Source of the DNA: JAIBJN01 sp963842305 | Lineage (GTDB): Bacteria; Actinomycetota; Thermoleophilia; Gaiellales; Gaiellaceae | Reading direction: 5' to 3' | DNA length: 64,000 nucleotides | Assembly: GCA_963842305.1 (NCBI GenBank) | Contig: CAWJFW010000005.1 | Span: 62,001-126,000, forward strand | Shown: positions 25,529 to 33,287 of the stretch, piece by piece | Numbering within the stretch: position 1 is the first letter of the stretch | Layout: each line of letters opens with the position of its first letter | Made by a program: the position numbers and the translations under genes | The notes under the pieces: generated by a model | Seen by the model: the letters and a program-made list of their open reading frames with translations, nothing else | Databases searched by the model: none | Told to the model about the DNA's origin: nothing

Positions 25529-26956
25529 GTGCGCGGTGTGATCGACGGGCTGCGCCGCACGAAGATCGTCTGCACGATCGGCCCGGCCACGTCGTCGCCA
25601 GACATGGTCGACCGGCTTGTCCATGCGGGCATGGACGCCGCTCGCCTCAACTTCTCCCACGGGACGCACGAGGAGCATGGCGAGCGCGCGCGGCTCGTGC
25701 GCGATGCGCAGGAACGGGCGGGCAGGCCGCTCGCCCTCATCGCCGATCTGCAAGGCCCGAAGCTGCGGATCGGGGATCTCGAGTCGCCACGGATCATGGT
25801 CGAGGGCGACACGGTGCACATCTCCGGTGGAGGTGCGGGTGCGTCGGGCGACCTCCCAGTTTTGCCGGCGGTGCTGACGGAAGTTCTCAGACCCGGCCAC
25901 GAGGTGCTGATCGACGACGGGCTCGTGCGCCTACGGGTCGAGGACACGAACGGGGAGCGCATCCGCGCGACTGTCGAGGTCGGGGGCGCGGTCGGCGCCC
26001 ACAAGGGGGTCAATGTCCCCGGAGTTCCGATCCCGGTCCCGTCGGTCACCGACAAGGACCTCAGCGACCTCGAGTTCGCGCTCTCGATCGGCGTCGACTA
26101 CGTCGCTCTCTCGTTCGTCCGCTCGGCCGCGGACTGCCGCGTGCTGCGGGAGCTCTTGAATGCCGCCGATGCAAGAGCGCTGGTCATCGCCAAGGTCGAG
26201 AAGGCCGAGGCGCTCGAGGAGTTGGACGCCATCGTCAGCGCTGCCGACGCCGTCATGGTCGCCAGGGGTGACCTCGGCGTCGAGATCGGGCCCGCGGCGG
26301 TGCCGCTCGTCCAGAAGCGGATCATCCTCTGCGCCCTCGAGCACGGGAAGCCGGCGATCACGGCGACGCAGATGCTGGAGTCGATGATCACGCGGCCGGA
26401 GCCGACCCGGGCCGAGGCGAGCGACGTCGCCAACGCGATCCTGGACGGGACGTCTGCGCTGATGCTCTCCGGCGAGACGGCCGTCGGACACTACCCTGTC
26501 GCGAGCGCCGCGTTCATGGATCGAATTGCGCGCGCGGTCGAGCCGAGCCTCGACTACCGGCACGAGCTCGCACAGGCCGCCGACCAGCCCTTCCCGACGG
26601 TCGGCGAAGCGATGTCGAACGCGGCGTGCGACATCGCCGAGGTACTCGGGGCGGCAGCCATCCTCGTGCCCACCTACAGTGGGCGCACCGCCTCGGCCGT
26701 CGCCCGTCATCGGCCGCGTCGGCCGATCATCGCCGTCACGCACAAGCGACAGGCGGTGCAGCAGCTCGCGCTGGAGTGGGGCGTCGTCGCCGCGGAGATC
26801 GAGGAGGCGAAGAACGTCGAGGATCTCTGGTCCCGTGCGCTCGACGCGGCGCGGGAGTCCGGGCTGGTGAGCGCCGGCGACCGGATCGTCATCACCGCGG
26901 GCACGGCGGTGAACGTCCCGGGGACGACGAACGTGATCAAGGTCGAGACGGCGTAG
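25529..26956 (+). CDS. pyk: Pyruvate kinase
   Basis: 475 residues. Converts phosphoenolpyruvate and ADP to pyruvate and ATP. Motifs: TKIVCTIGPATSS, AARLNFSHG, ALIADLQGPKLRIG, SFVRSAAD, IAKVEKAEALEELD (catalytic Lys), MVARGDLGVEIG and TATQMLESMI. C-terminal regulatory domain is complete. Two GTG codons, 25529 and 25538, are possible starts. 27 bases downstream of eno. No lipoamide or swivelling-domain fusion. Confidence 0.96.
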   Translation: MRGVIDGLRRTKIVCTIGPATSSPDMVDRLVHAGMDAARLNFSHGTHEEHGERARLVRDAQERAGRPLALIADLQGPKLRIGDLESPRIMVEGDTVHISGGGAGASGDLPVLPAVLTEVLRPGHEVLIDDGLVRLRVEDTNGERIRATVEVGGAVGAHKGVNVPGVPIPVPSVTDKDLSDLEFALSIGVDYVALSFVRSAADCRVLRELLNAADARALVIAKVEKAEALEELDAIVSAADAVMVARGDLGVEIGPAAVPLVQKRIILCALEHGKPAITATQMLESMITRPEPTRAEASDVANAILDGTSALMLSGETAVGHYPVASAAFMDRIARAVEPSLDYRHELAQAADQPFPTVGEAMSNAACDIAEVLGAAAILVPTYSGRTASAVARHRPRRPIIAVTHKRQAVQQLALEWGVVAAEIEEAKNVEDLWSRALDAARESGLVSAGDRIVITAGTAVNVPGTTNVIKVETA

Positions 26957-27052
26957 GCCCTTCCCGCCCTCCGGCAGTCCGTCCGACCCCCTCTCTAGCC
27001 TGATCGCTGCCCGAGAAGGAGGCTGTGGCCTGCGGTCGAAGTTTGCACGCCC

Positions 27053-27430
27053 ATGGCCACCCGGGCTTCTCGCCGACCCGCACGTCCCGCCCCGAGGCGG
27101 AAGGTCCGTCGTGTCAAGAAGCCTGCTCACGCGCTTCGGTGGATCGGGCTGGTCGTTCTCCTGGCTGTCGCAGTCGGCTACGTCCAGCCGCTTCGGGCCT
27201 ACCGCGACGCGACCGCAAACGTCACCAAGCGTGAGGCCGAGGTCGAGCGGATCGCCAGTGCCAACGTCCGGCTCGGGCAGAGCATCGAGGAGACCGCGAC
27301 GCCCGAGTTCGTCGAGCGCCAGGCGAGGAAGCTCGGTCTGGTGAAGCCGGGTGAACGGCTGTACATCGTCACCGGCATCGACGAGTGGAGGCAGGAGCGC
27401 CAGGGGCGTTCGGAGGCCGGGATACGATGA
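27053..27430 (+). CDS. Septum formation initiator family protein (FtsB/DivIC-like)
   Basis: 125 residues. A basic N-terminus (about 1-27, Arg/Lys/Pro), one membrane helix (about 28-46), a coiled coil (about 48-85, KREAEVERIASANVRLGQ) and the short C-terminal DivIC motif (FVERQARKLGLVKPGERLYIV). Binds FtsL/FtsQ partners in the divisome. Located after mazG-eno-pyk and before DUF501, the typical actinobacterial setting; corresponds to divIC in the Bacillus gene order. Confidence 0.9.
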   Translation: MATRASRRPARPAPRRKVRRVKKPAHALRWIGLVVLLAVAVGYVQPLRAYRDATANVTKREAEVERIASANVRLGQSIEETATPEFVERQARKLGLVKPGERLYIVTGIDEWRQERQGRSEAGIR

Positions 27431-27434
27431 TCTG

Positions 27435-27914
27435 GTGGACGATCGGAGGGTGGTCTCCTGGCAGCTTGGACGACCCGCTCGCACGTTTCGGCGAGTTGCG
27501 GTCCGCTGCGCACACGGCTTTCCCGCGGTTACGGAGCAGGCAGCGTTCGGGCCGGACGGCGAGCCGTTTCCGACCACCTACTACCTGACCTGTCCCTGGC
27601 TGGTGGCCGCGGTCGCCCGGCTCGAGGCCGCCGGCGGGGTGGAGCGCTGGTCGCGGGCGGCGGCGGAGGACCGGCGGTTCGGGGCGAGCCTGGCGCGCGC
27701 CGATCGGGAGCAGCGCGAGCTGCGGCCGGAGCTCGACGTCGGCATCGGCGGCACGCGCGACCCGGGCAAGCTCAAGTGCCTGCATGCGCACGCGGCCTTC
27801 GCCCTCGCGCGGCCGGGCTACGAGCTCGGCGAGGCGATTGTCGAAGAAGCCGGCGAGCGCTGGTGCCCGGACGCCAGATGTGCACGAGCGCTGGAGGAGT
27901 CCGAGACATCCTGA
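27435..27914 (+). CDS. DUF501 family protein
   Basis: 159 residues from GTG 27435, four bases after the FtsB-like gene. DUF501 hallmarks: LGRPARTFRRVAVRC, PFPTTYYLTCPWLVAAVARLE, GIGGTRDPGKLKCLHAHAA and ERWCPDARC. Conserved Cys residues (CPW, KCLHAH, CPDARC) suggest a metal or cluster site. Actinobacterial DUF501 usually lies between ftsB and a Ppx/GppA phosphatase; the latter is absent here. Function unknown. Confidence 0.88.
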   Translation: MDDRRVVSWQLGRPARTFRRVAVRCAHGFPAVTEQAAFGPDGEPFPTTYYLTCPWLVAAVARLEAAGGVERWSRAAAEDRRFGASLARADREQRELRPELDVGIGGTRDPGKLKCLHAHAAFALARPGYELGEAIVEEAGERWCPDARCARALEESETS

Positions 27915-28225
27915 TGCTGGAAAGCGCGCGCCAGCAATGGGACGATGGAAAGCGGCGGCTGGACCAGGTCGGCGCAGAGACCGCCCGAGGGCGCCACCTT
28001 TGGCTGCTCGTCGAGGCGGTGCTCGCCGAGCTCCGTCGCCGCGTCGGACAGACCTTCACCCTGGCCGAGCTCGCCCGGGCCTACGACGGCTCCGAGGACT
28101 GGGTTCGGGACGTCGTCCGCCTCTCCGCGCCTCCTAAGGCTCGCGCGGGCATCAGGGACGTTGCGCTCGTCCAGGACGCAGCCTTCGCCCACTACGCCCG
28201 CGGGGCAAGCGACTACCGCCCGTGA
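27914..28225 (+). CDS. Conserved hypothetical protein downstream of DUF501
   Basis: 103 residues. The ATG overlaps the DUF501 stop by one base. Predicted all-helical and soluble: an N-terminal helix with ARQQWDDGKRRLDQV and a central LWLLVEAVLAELRRRVGQTF then TLAELARAYDGSEDWVRDVV, resembling a small winged or helical DNA-binding fold. No known domain recognised. Its tight coupling to DUF501 suggests a linked function. Confidence 0.7.
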   Translation: MLESARQQWDDGKRRLDQVGAETARGRHLWLLVEAVLAELRRRVGQTFTLAELARAYDGSEDWVRDVVRLSAPPKARAGIRDVALVQDAAFAHYARGASDYRP

Positions 28226-28479
28226 CGGTCGACCTCCCCCCGTCAGCGCGGACGCGTGAGCGCGACCGGCGGCGCCGGCCGTCCACCGGCCGCCGGATCG
28301 GCAAGTGGGTCGTGCGCCTGGCGGTGATCGCCGCCGTCTTCGTCGCCGGTCTCGCCATCGGTCGTGCCCTCGAGAGCACGCCTGATCCCGGCGGCACCCA
28401 GACGATCGTCCGGACGCTCGAGCCGTTGACGGTCGAGCCCCGGGAGCGGACGGTCACGGTAACCACGGCCGGGCGCTGA
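28222..28479 (+). CDS. Small single-pass membrane protein
   Basis: 85 residues from GTG 28222, overlapping the previous stop by four bases. A strongly basic N-terminal 30 residues (TRERDRRRRPSTGRRIGK), one membrane helix (about 31-50, VVRLAVIAAVFVAGLAIG) and a Thr/Val-rich extracytoplasmic tail. No family recognised. Last gene of the ftsB-DUF501 run; the following 85 bases are unusually A/T-rich. Confidence 0.68.
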   Translation: MTVDLPPSARTRERDRRRRPSTGRRIGKWVVRLAVIAAVFVAGLAIGRALESTPDPGGTQTIVRTLEPLTVEPRERTVTVTTAGR

Positions 28480-28564
28480 GGGGCCGGGCTTCCGGTGGGG
28501 GAGAACTGAACTCCGGACCAGGTAAAGAAAACTCAGAATTTGGTAGCTTTTTTGATTGCGGCCC

Positions 28565-29170
28565 ATGCAAGACGACCGAAAGCGCGAGTCCGTCGGCGTC
28601 CGTCGGGGGGCGGAGGACGGTCGAGAGTGGCTCACCCTCGGCCAGGCCGCCGCATACCTCGGAGCTGCGCAGAGCACGGTGCGCAAGTGGACGGACGGGG
28701 GGCGTCTCCCCGCCTTCTACACCCCCGGCGGCCATCGTCGCTTTCGCCGAACGGATCTCGACGCGTTCCTCGCCGGCTCGCGCGAAGGCCCGTCTGCCGC
28801 CCAGCGGTCCGCGGCGAGCGTCCTCGTCGTCGACGACGATGCAGGTCTGCGGGAGTTCATCCGCGCGAACCTCGAAGCGGAGGGCTATTCCGTGCGAGAG
28901 GCCGGGAGTGCGAGCGAGGGACTGGCCGCGCTCGGCGAAGAGTCCCCGGACCTGATCCTGCTCGACGTCCTCATGCCGCAGATGGACGGCTGGGAGATGC
29001 TCCGCCGGGTGCAGGAGCGCCACGGTGTCGACGCGATCCAGGTGATCATGTACAGCGGCAAGGTCGAGGAGGCGGGAATGGCTCAGGAGCGCGGCGCGAA
29101 AGCGTTCATCGGCAAGCCGTTCGACCCGGCAAAGCTGCTCGAGGCCACCAAGCAGCTGCTCCGCTCCTAG
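28565..29170 (+). CDS. HTH (MerR/excisionase-type) - response regulator receiver fusion
   Basis: 201 residues from ATG 28565. N-terminal HTH_17-like domain (about 22-72: WLTLGQAAAYLGAAQSTVRK, then GGHRRFRRTDLDAFLAG), then a complete receiver domain (about 85-198) with acidic pocket VVDDD, phospho-Asp in LILLDVLMP (Asp134), Ser in MYSGK and Lys in FIGKPF. Domain order is reversed relative to usual response regulators. No histidine kinase is adjacent. A TTG nine bases upstream is an alternative start. The leader holds A/T-rich tracts, plausible for a promoter. Confidence 0.86.
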   Translation: MQDDRKRESVGVRRGAEDGREWLTLGQAAAYLGAAQSTVRKWTDGGRLPAFYTPGGHRRFRRTDLDAFLAGSREGPSAAQRSAASVLVVDDDAGLREFIRANLEAEGYSVREAGSASEGLAALGEESPDLILLDVLMPQMDGWEMLRRVQERHGVDAIQVIMYSGKVEEAGMAQERGAKAFIGKPFDPAKLLEATKQLLRS

Positions 29171-29175
29171 GAGGA
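29169..29175 (+). promoter_or_regulatory. Ribosome binding site for PAP2 gene
   Basis: AGGAGGA overlapping the stop of the HTH-receiver gene. It lies eight bases before an in-frame ACG (29184) of the PAP2 reading frame. It matters because no ATG, GTG or TTG exists in the frame between here and the catalytic region, so it points to either an ACG start or a base error (ATG to ACG). Confidence 0.5.
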
Positions 29176-29183
29176 AGCCCGCG

Positions 29184-29762
29184 ACGGCGCTTCTCGGCGT
29201 AGTCGAGCTCGACCAGGATGTCTTCACCTGGGTCGTCGAGCACCGTGCCGCGCCCTTCGACTGGCTCTTCCTCACCCTGTCGGTCGTTGCGCATGCGGGG
29301 CTGATCTGGATCGCCCTGGCGCCGCTGCTCGCTCGCTGGGCCGGGAAGGCGATGCTCTTCACGACGCTGGTGACGGCGGCGACCGTTTGGACGGCCGACC
29401 TCCTCGCGGGCGTGCTGAAGAGCGCCGTCGACCGCGAGCGGCCCTACGAGGTCGTGGGCGTCGCCGACCCACTGCTCCGCTGGGACCTCTCGAGCTCGTT
29501 CCCTTCCGGCCACGCCGCAACGAGCGCGGCCGGGGCGTTCATCCTCGCCTACCTCCTCGGCAGGTTCGCACCCGGGCTCGCACTCCTGGCGGTGGCGATT
29601 GCCTTCTCACGGGTCTATGTCGGCGTGCACTACCCGCTGGACGTCCTCGCCGGCGCGCTGCTCGGCCTCGGGGTCGGGGCTCTGTCCGCCGCTCTTGTCA
29701 GGCGTCTTCGGCCGACTTCAGAAGTCCCGCGACGATCAGGAGCAGCGCGGCCAGAAGGCTGA
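29184..29762 (+). CDS. PAP2 family phosphatase (undecaprenyl-pyrophosphate phosphatase-like), unusual start
   Basis: 192 residues if read from ACG 29184. Phosphatase motifs complete: KSAVDRERP (K-x6-RP), FPSGHAATSA, and SRVYVGVHYPLD (SR-x5-H-x3-D). Several membrane helices. The frame upstream of the first normal start (ATG 29352) continues with convincing PAP2 N-terminal sequence (DQDVFTWVVEHRAAPFDWLF), so the gene clearly begins earlier than 29352, but no ATG/GTG/TTG lies there. Likely dephosphorylates a lipid pyrophosphate or phosphatidate. Its last 65 bases run antisense to the next minus gene. Confidence 0.8.
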   Translation, partial: TALLGVVELDQDVFTWVVEHRAAPFDWLFLTLSVVAHAGLIWIALAPLLARWAGKAMLFTTLVTAATVWTADLLAGVLKSAVDRERPYEVVGVADPLLRWDLSSSFPSGHAATSAAGAFILAYLLGRFAPGLALLAVAIAFSRVYVGVHYPLDVLAGALLGLGVGALSAALVRRLRPTSEVPRRSGAARPEG

Positions 29763-30168
29763 GCCAGATGCCGATGCCGCGGCCGACCATCGGCTGGAAG
29801 GCCTCGGGGATGTCGATCAGGCGGATGAGGATGAGGATCGTCGCCACCAGGCCGAGGGCGGCGATCACGATGCCGTCGGGCACGCTCGGCGGCAGTTCGA
29901 CTCCGAACGCGCGCAGTGCGAGCAGGAGGAGCACCACGACGCCGACGGCGAAGACGAGCTTCCCGATCGTGCCCGTGTTCCACCCGAGGACCGACAGCTT
30001 GCCCCTGAGATCCCCCGAGATCGAGTACCAGCCCATGAACGCGCCGAGCGTGAGGACCAGCCCGCCGAGCCAGGCGAGCAGCTCACCCGTCCGCCAGAGG
30101 CCGGCGCCGGGTGCGGGCGCCGGAGAACGAGTCGCTGTCAATCCTCCTCGACTCGTTCCGGTCTCCAT
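29698..30168 (-). CDS. Membrane protein of unknown function, four helices
   Basis: 156 residues. Hydrophobic segments at about 29-47, 67-85, 97-115 and 128-150. The first loop has GAFMGWYSISGDLRG. No enzymatic motif. The 3' end overlaps the convergent PAP2 gene by 65 bases, so one of the two C-termini may be shorter in the cell. Downstream of a second small membrane gene on the same strand, 14 bases away. Confidence 0.7.
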   Translation of the reverse strand: METGTSRGGLTATRSPAPAPGAGLWRTGELLAWLGGLVLTLGAFMGWYSISGDLRGKLSVLGWNTGTIGKLVFAVGVVVLLLLALRAFGVELPPSVPDGIVIAALGLVATILILIRLIDIPEAFQPMVGRGIGIWLSLLAALLLIVAGLLKSAEDA

Positions 30169-30181
30169 ACGCAGTCGCGAC

Positions 30182-30511
30182 CTAGAGCCCGAACACCGAG
30201 CCGATGGTCTCCCAGATCGACAGGCTCAGGAAGAGCGTGAAGAAGATCAGGATCCCGATCAGCGCCAGGAAGCGAATTCCGGCGAGGTGCCTCTCGCGCT
30301 GATGCTCGTGCAGGGCGTGACGCTTCGCCCGCTCCCGGCGGAGGCGGCGTCGAACCGCATAGGGGTCGAGCGGCGGGTCGTCGACGGGAACGTCCTCCTC
30401 CCGGACGTCTTCCCACGATGCGCGACGGGGCGCAGGCGCGGCCACGGCGGGATTGTTGCGGCTTCGGGCCGCTCCCGCAACCGGAGGCGTGTGTGCGCCT
30501 GCTCCCGACAC
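30182..30511 (-). CDS. Small membrane protein with C-terminal helix
   Basis: 109 residues. Pro/Ala-rich start, then a segment with WEDVREEDVPVDDPPLDPYA and a basic helix (RRRLRRERAKRHALHEHQRE), ending in one membrane helix (about 80-105, FLALIGILIFFTLFLSLSI). Possibly a tail-anchored cytoplasmic protein. Family unknown. Start chosen at the distal end of the frame; a start nearer the VREEDV segment is also possible. Divergent from the SpoIIE-type phosphatase gene. Confidence 0.65.
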   Translation of the reverse strand: MSGAGAHTPPVAGAARSRNNPAVAAPAPRRASWEDVREEDVPVDDPPLDPYAVRRRLRRERAKRHALHEHQRERHLAGIRFLALIGILIFFTLFLSLSIWETIGSVFGL

Positions 30512-30528
30512 GCCGCGATAATGGGGAG

Positions 30529-33282
30529 ATGGAGGAGCCCGGCGGATCTCCTCGCGAGGTCACTGGCCCGCCGACCGAGGCGGCCGGGAGCGCCTTGTCG
30601 GCGTTCGCCGCGGCCGCTCTCGGGCTGATCGGCGACGAGCATGCTGACGGCGCGCTTGCCGGACTCGTCCATGCGGTCGCCCTTGGCACGGGCGCCGAGC
30701 TGGTCGTGGCCCGCCTTGTCGAGGCGGACGGACAGCTGGTCGCCCGGGCGGTTCACTCGAGCTCAGCGGCGCTGGCCGCCGAGCTTCAGGGCAGCCGTCT
30801 CCCCGCGTCGGACGCGTCGCAGCGCGAGGTGGGGCTCGACGACGCGCCGGGCGATCCCGACGCTCCTCCAGGAGTTCGCCGAACCGCCTCTCGCGCGCGG
30901 CTGCCGGTCGCACGGCTCGTCCCGGTCATCGTGAGGGGCGAACTTGTCGCGACCCTCGAGGCTTACCGTTCCGGGCTCCCCTTCGGGTCGGAAGAAAAGG
31001 CGCTCGTCCAGGCTGCTGCAGCCCATCTCGCGCTTGCGTTCAGGCTCGACCGGACGGCCCGGAACGGCGGCGGGCACCCGGAGCTCTCGACCGACCAGCT
31101 CGAGCTGCTCGGCGAGGCTCTGGCGGCCGGCGCCGACGAGCGGGACGCAGCGGACCAGATCGTGCGCGTGGCGGCGCTGGCCAGCGGCGCCCAAGGCGCC
31201 ACTCTCTGGCGGATCGACCCCGACGGCGCTCCTTCGCTGGCCGCCTCCCACGGCTTCGGCGCCGCGGCTCCCGACCTTGTCGAGGCAGCGGAGAGCGTTC
31301 GCCGCTCGCTCGCGCAGCCGGCGCCGGATCCGGTTCGTAGCGGCTCGTGGCTGCTCTACACGCTCCCGCTGGGAGAGCCGCCGTCGGCTGCCCTGAGGCT
31401 CTCGTTCGACACCGACTCGGTGCCCGACCTCGACCGACTCTCGAGCTTCGGAGTCGGCGCGGCTCTTGCGCTTCGGCGGAGCCGGCGGGCCGCCGAGGTG
31501 GAGACGGCTCTCAAGCGCTCGCAGACGCTGGTCGCCGTCGTCAGCCAGGCGATAGCGCAGCTCTCGCTCGCCCACACGCTCGACACGGCGGTCGAGCGAG
31601 TCGCCGAGCTCGCGTCGAGCGGGCAGGTCGCCGTCTACCTCCGGGAGGAGGGTGGACCCCTGGTCGCGTCGGCCTCGCGGGGCTTGACCGGGCCGCACAC
31701 GGATCTGGCCGAGCGGCTGCTGGAGCTCGTGCTCGGCCCCTACCGCAGCCGCGGCTTCCTTTTCGTCCAGGATCTCCGGAGCGACCCGCGCATGGCCGGC
31801 CTCGAGCACGCAGTCGAAGAGAGCGGGGTCCGCCGGGTGCTCTTCATCCCGCTGTTCGTCCACGACGAGGCGATCGGGGCGCTCGCCGTCTTCAAGAAGC
31901 GGGCCCGTCCGTACCGGGAAGGCGAGGAAGGGCTCCTGCTCGCACTGTCCAGCCAGCTGGCGGTCGCGGTACAGAACGCGCGCCTGCACGAGCACGCGAA
32001 GGAGCTCTCGGAGGTGCTCGAGCGCACCCTCGAGTCCGAGCGTCGCGCCGCACGCCAGCTGCGGGGTCTCTACGCCGTCTCGCAGTCCTTCACCGAGAGC
32101 CTCTCGCTCGAGGCGACGCTCGCCGCCGTCGCCGAGGCGATGGTGGAGCTTCTCGGGGCCGACGTGGCGGTGATCCGCATGCCAGATCCCCGGAGCGAGG
32201 CGTTGACTGCCCGCGCGGTACATGTCGCCGACCCACGTGCGGAGGAGGTCGTCGCCGCTTTGGTGGCCGGCCCGCAACCGCTCTCGGCGCCACTGGCCCG
32301 ACGGCTCGTACGCTCGAAGCGCGCGGTCGAGCTCCGTCCCGGAACGGCCGAGCCGGAGGACGCACACCGGGTGCTCGAGCCGTTCCTGCGCCAGGGGGCG
32401 ACGGCGGCGGTACTCCCGCTCGCGACGCCGGGAGAGGTCCTGGGGACGCTGACGGTCGTTTCCTTCGACCCCGAGCGGCCGCTCGAGCGAAGCGCGATCG
32501 AGGCGGCGATGGCCGTCGGTGCGCAGGCGGGCCTCGCCATCGACAACGCGCGTCTGTACCAGCAGCAGAAGGACTTCGCGGAGACGATGCAGCGGTCGCT
32601 GCTCCCGCGCGAGCTTCCCCGCGTCGAGGGGCTCGAGGTAGGCCACGTCTATCAGTCGGCGGCGCGCGTCGACGTCGGCGGCGACCTCTACGACTTCGTC
32701 CTCGTCGAGGACGGGCGCCTCGCAGTCGTGATCGGCGACGTCCTCGGCAAGGGCATTCCGGCCGCCGCGGACATGGCGATGGCGAAGTACATCTTCCGCG
32801 TGCTCGTGCGCACCGACGCCGACCCGGCTGCGCTTCTCAGGAGTGCCAACGACGTGGCCTGCGACGAGATCGAGTCGGGGAAGTTCGTGACGCTTCTCTA
32901 CACCCTCGTCGACGTCGGCTCGCGCGAAGTCGCATCGGCGAGCGCCGGGCATCCGCCTGCCCGGGTGGTCGACCCCGGCGGCCGCGTCGTGCCGCTCGGG
33001 GGCTCCGGGCTGCCGCTGGGGATCGAGCCTGATCAGGAGTACGCGGTCGAGCGCGCGCGATTGGAGCCGGGCTCGGTCGTCGTTCTCTACACCGACGGCG
33101 TGGTCGAGGCTCGGCGTGGCGGCGAGCTCTACGGCGAGGCACGCCTCGATCGCCTCCTCGAGGACGCACGCGGGCTCCCGGCCCAGGAGCTGGCGGCGGA
33201 GATTCTGGCTGACTGCCAGGCCTTTGCGGGCGGCGAGCTCGACGACGACTGCGCCGTCGTCTGCCTCAAGCTGGCACGCTGA
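30529..33282 (+). CDS. Multi-GAF PP2C/SpoIIE-type serine phosphatase
   Basis: 917 residues from ATG 30529. Four tandem GAF-like sensor domains (about 22-180, 185-325, 335-490, 505-680), the later two clearest (YLREEGGPLVASASRG, VLFIPLFVHDEAIGALAVFK; AVLPLATPGEVLGTLTVVSF). C-terminal SpoIIE/RsbU phosphatase (about 690-917): MQRSLLPRELPRVEGLEVG, VGGDLYDF, GDVLGKG, SAGHPPA, LYTDGVVEAR and DDDCAVVCLK, with Asp metal ligands kept. Such enzymes dephosphorylate anti-anti-sigma factors, but no anti-sigma or antagonist gene is nearby. Soluble; ligand unknown. Confidence 0.9.
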   Translation: MEEPGGSPREVTGPPTEAAGSALSAFAAAALGLIGDEHADGALAGLVHAVALGTGAELVVARLVEADGQLVARAVHSSSAALAAELQGSRLPASDASQREVGLDDAPGDPDAPPGVRRTASRARLPVARLVPVIVRGELVATLEAYRSGLPFGSEEKALVQAAAAHLALAFRLDRTARNGGGHPELSTDQLELLGEALAAGADERDAADQIVRVAALASGAQGATLWRIDPDGAPSLAASHGFGAAAPDLVEAAESVRRSLAQPAPDPVRSGSWLLYTLPLGEPPSAALRLSFDTDSVPDLDRLSSFGVGAALALRRSRRAAEVETALKRSQTLVAVVSQAIAQLSLAHTLDTAVERVAELASSGQVAVYLREEGGPLVASASRGLTGPHTDLAERLLELVLGPYRSRGFLFVQDLRSDPRMAGLEHAVEESGVRRVLFIPLFVHDEAIGALAVFKKRARPYREGEEGLLLALSSQLAVAVQNARLHEHAKELSEVLERTLESERRAARQLRGLYAVSQSFTESLSLEATLAAVAEAMVELLGADVAVIRMPDPRSEALTARAVHVADPRAEEVVAALVAGPQPLSAPLARRLVRSKRAVELRPGTAEPEDAHRVLEPFLRQGATAAVLPLATPGEVLGTLTVVSFDPERPLERSAIEAAMAVGAQAGLAIDNARLYQQQKDFAETMQRSLLPRELPRVEGLEVGHVYQSAARVDVGGDLYDFVLVEDGRLAVVIGDVLGKGIPAAADMAMAKYIFRVLVRTDADPAALLRSANDVACDEIESGKFVTLLYTLVDVGSREVASASAGHPPARVVDPGGRVVPLGGSGLPLGIEPDQEYAVERARLEPGSVVVLYTDGVVEARRGGELYGEARLDRLLEDARGLPAQELAAEILADCQAFAGGELDDDCAVVCLKLAR

Positions 33283-33287
33283 GTCGC

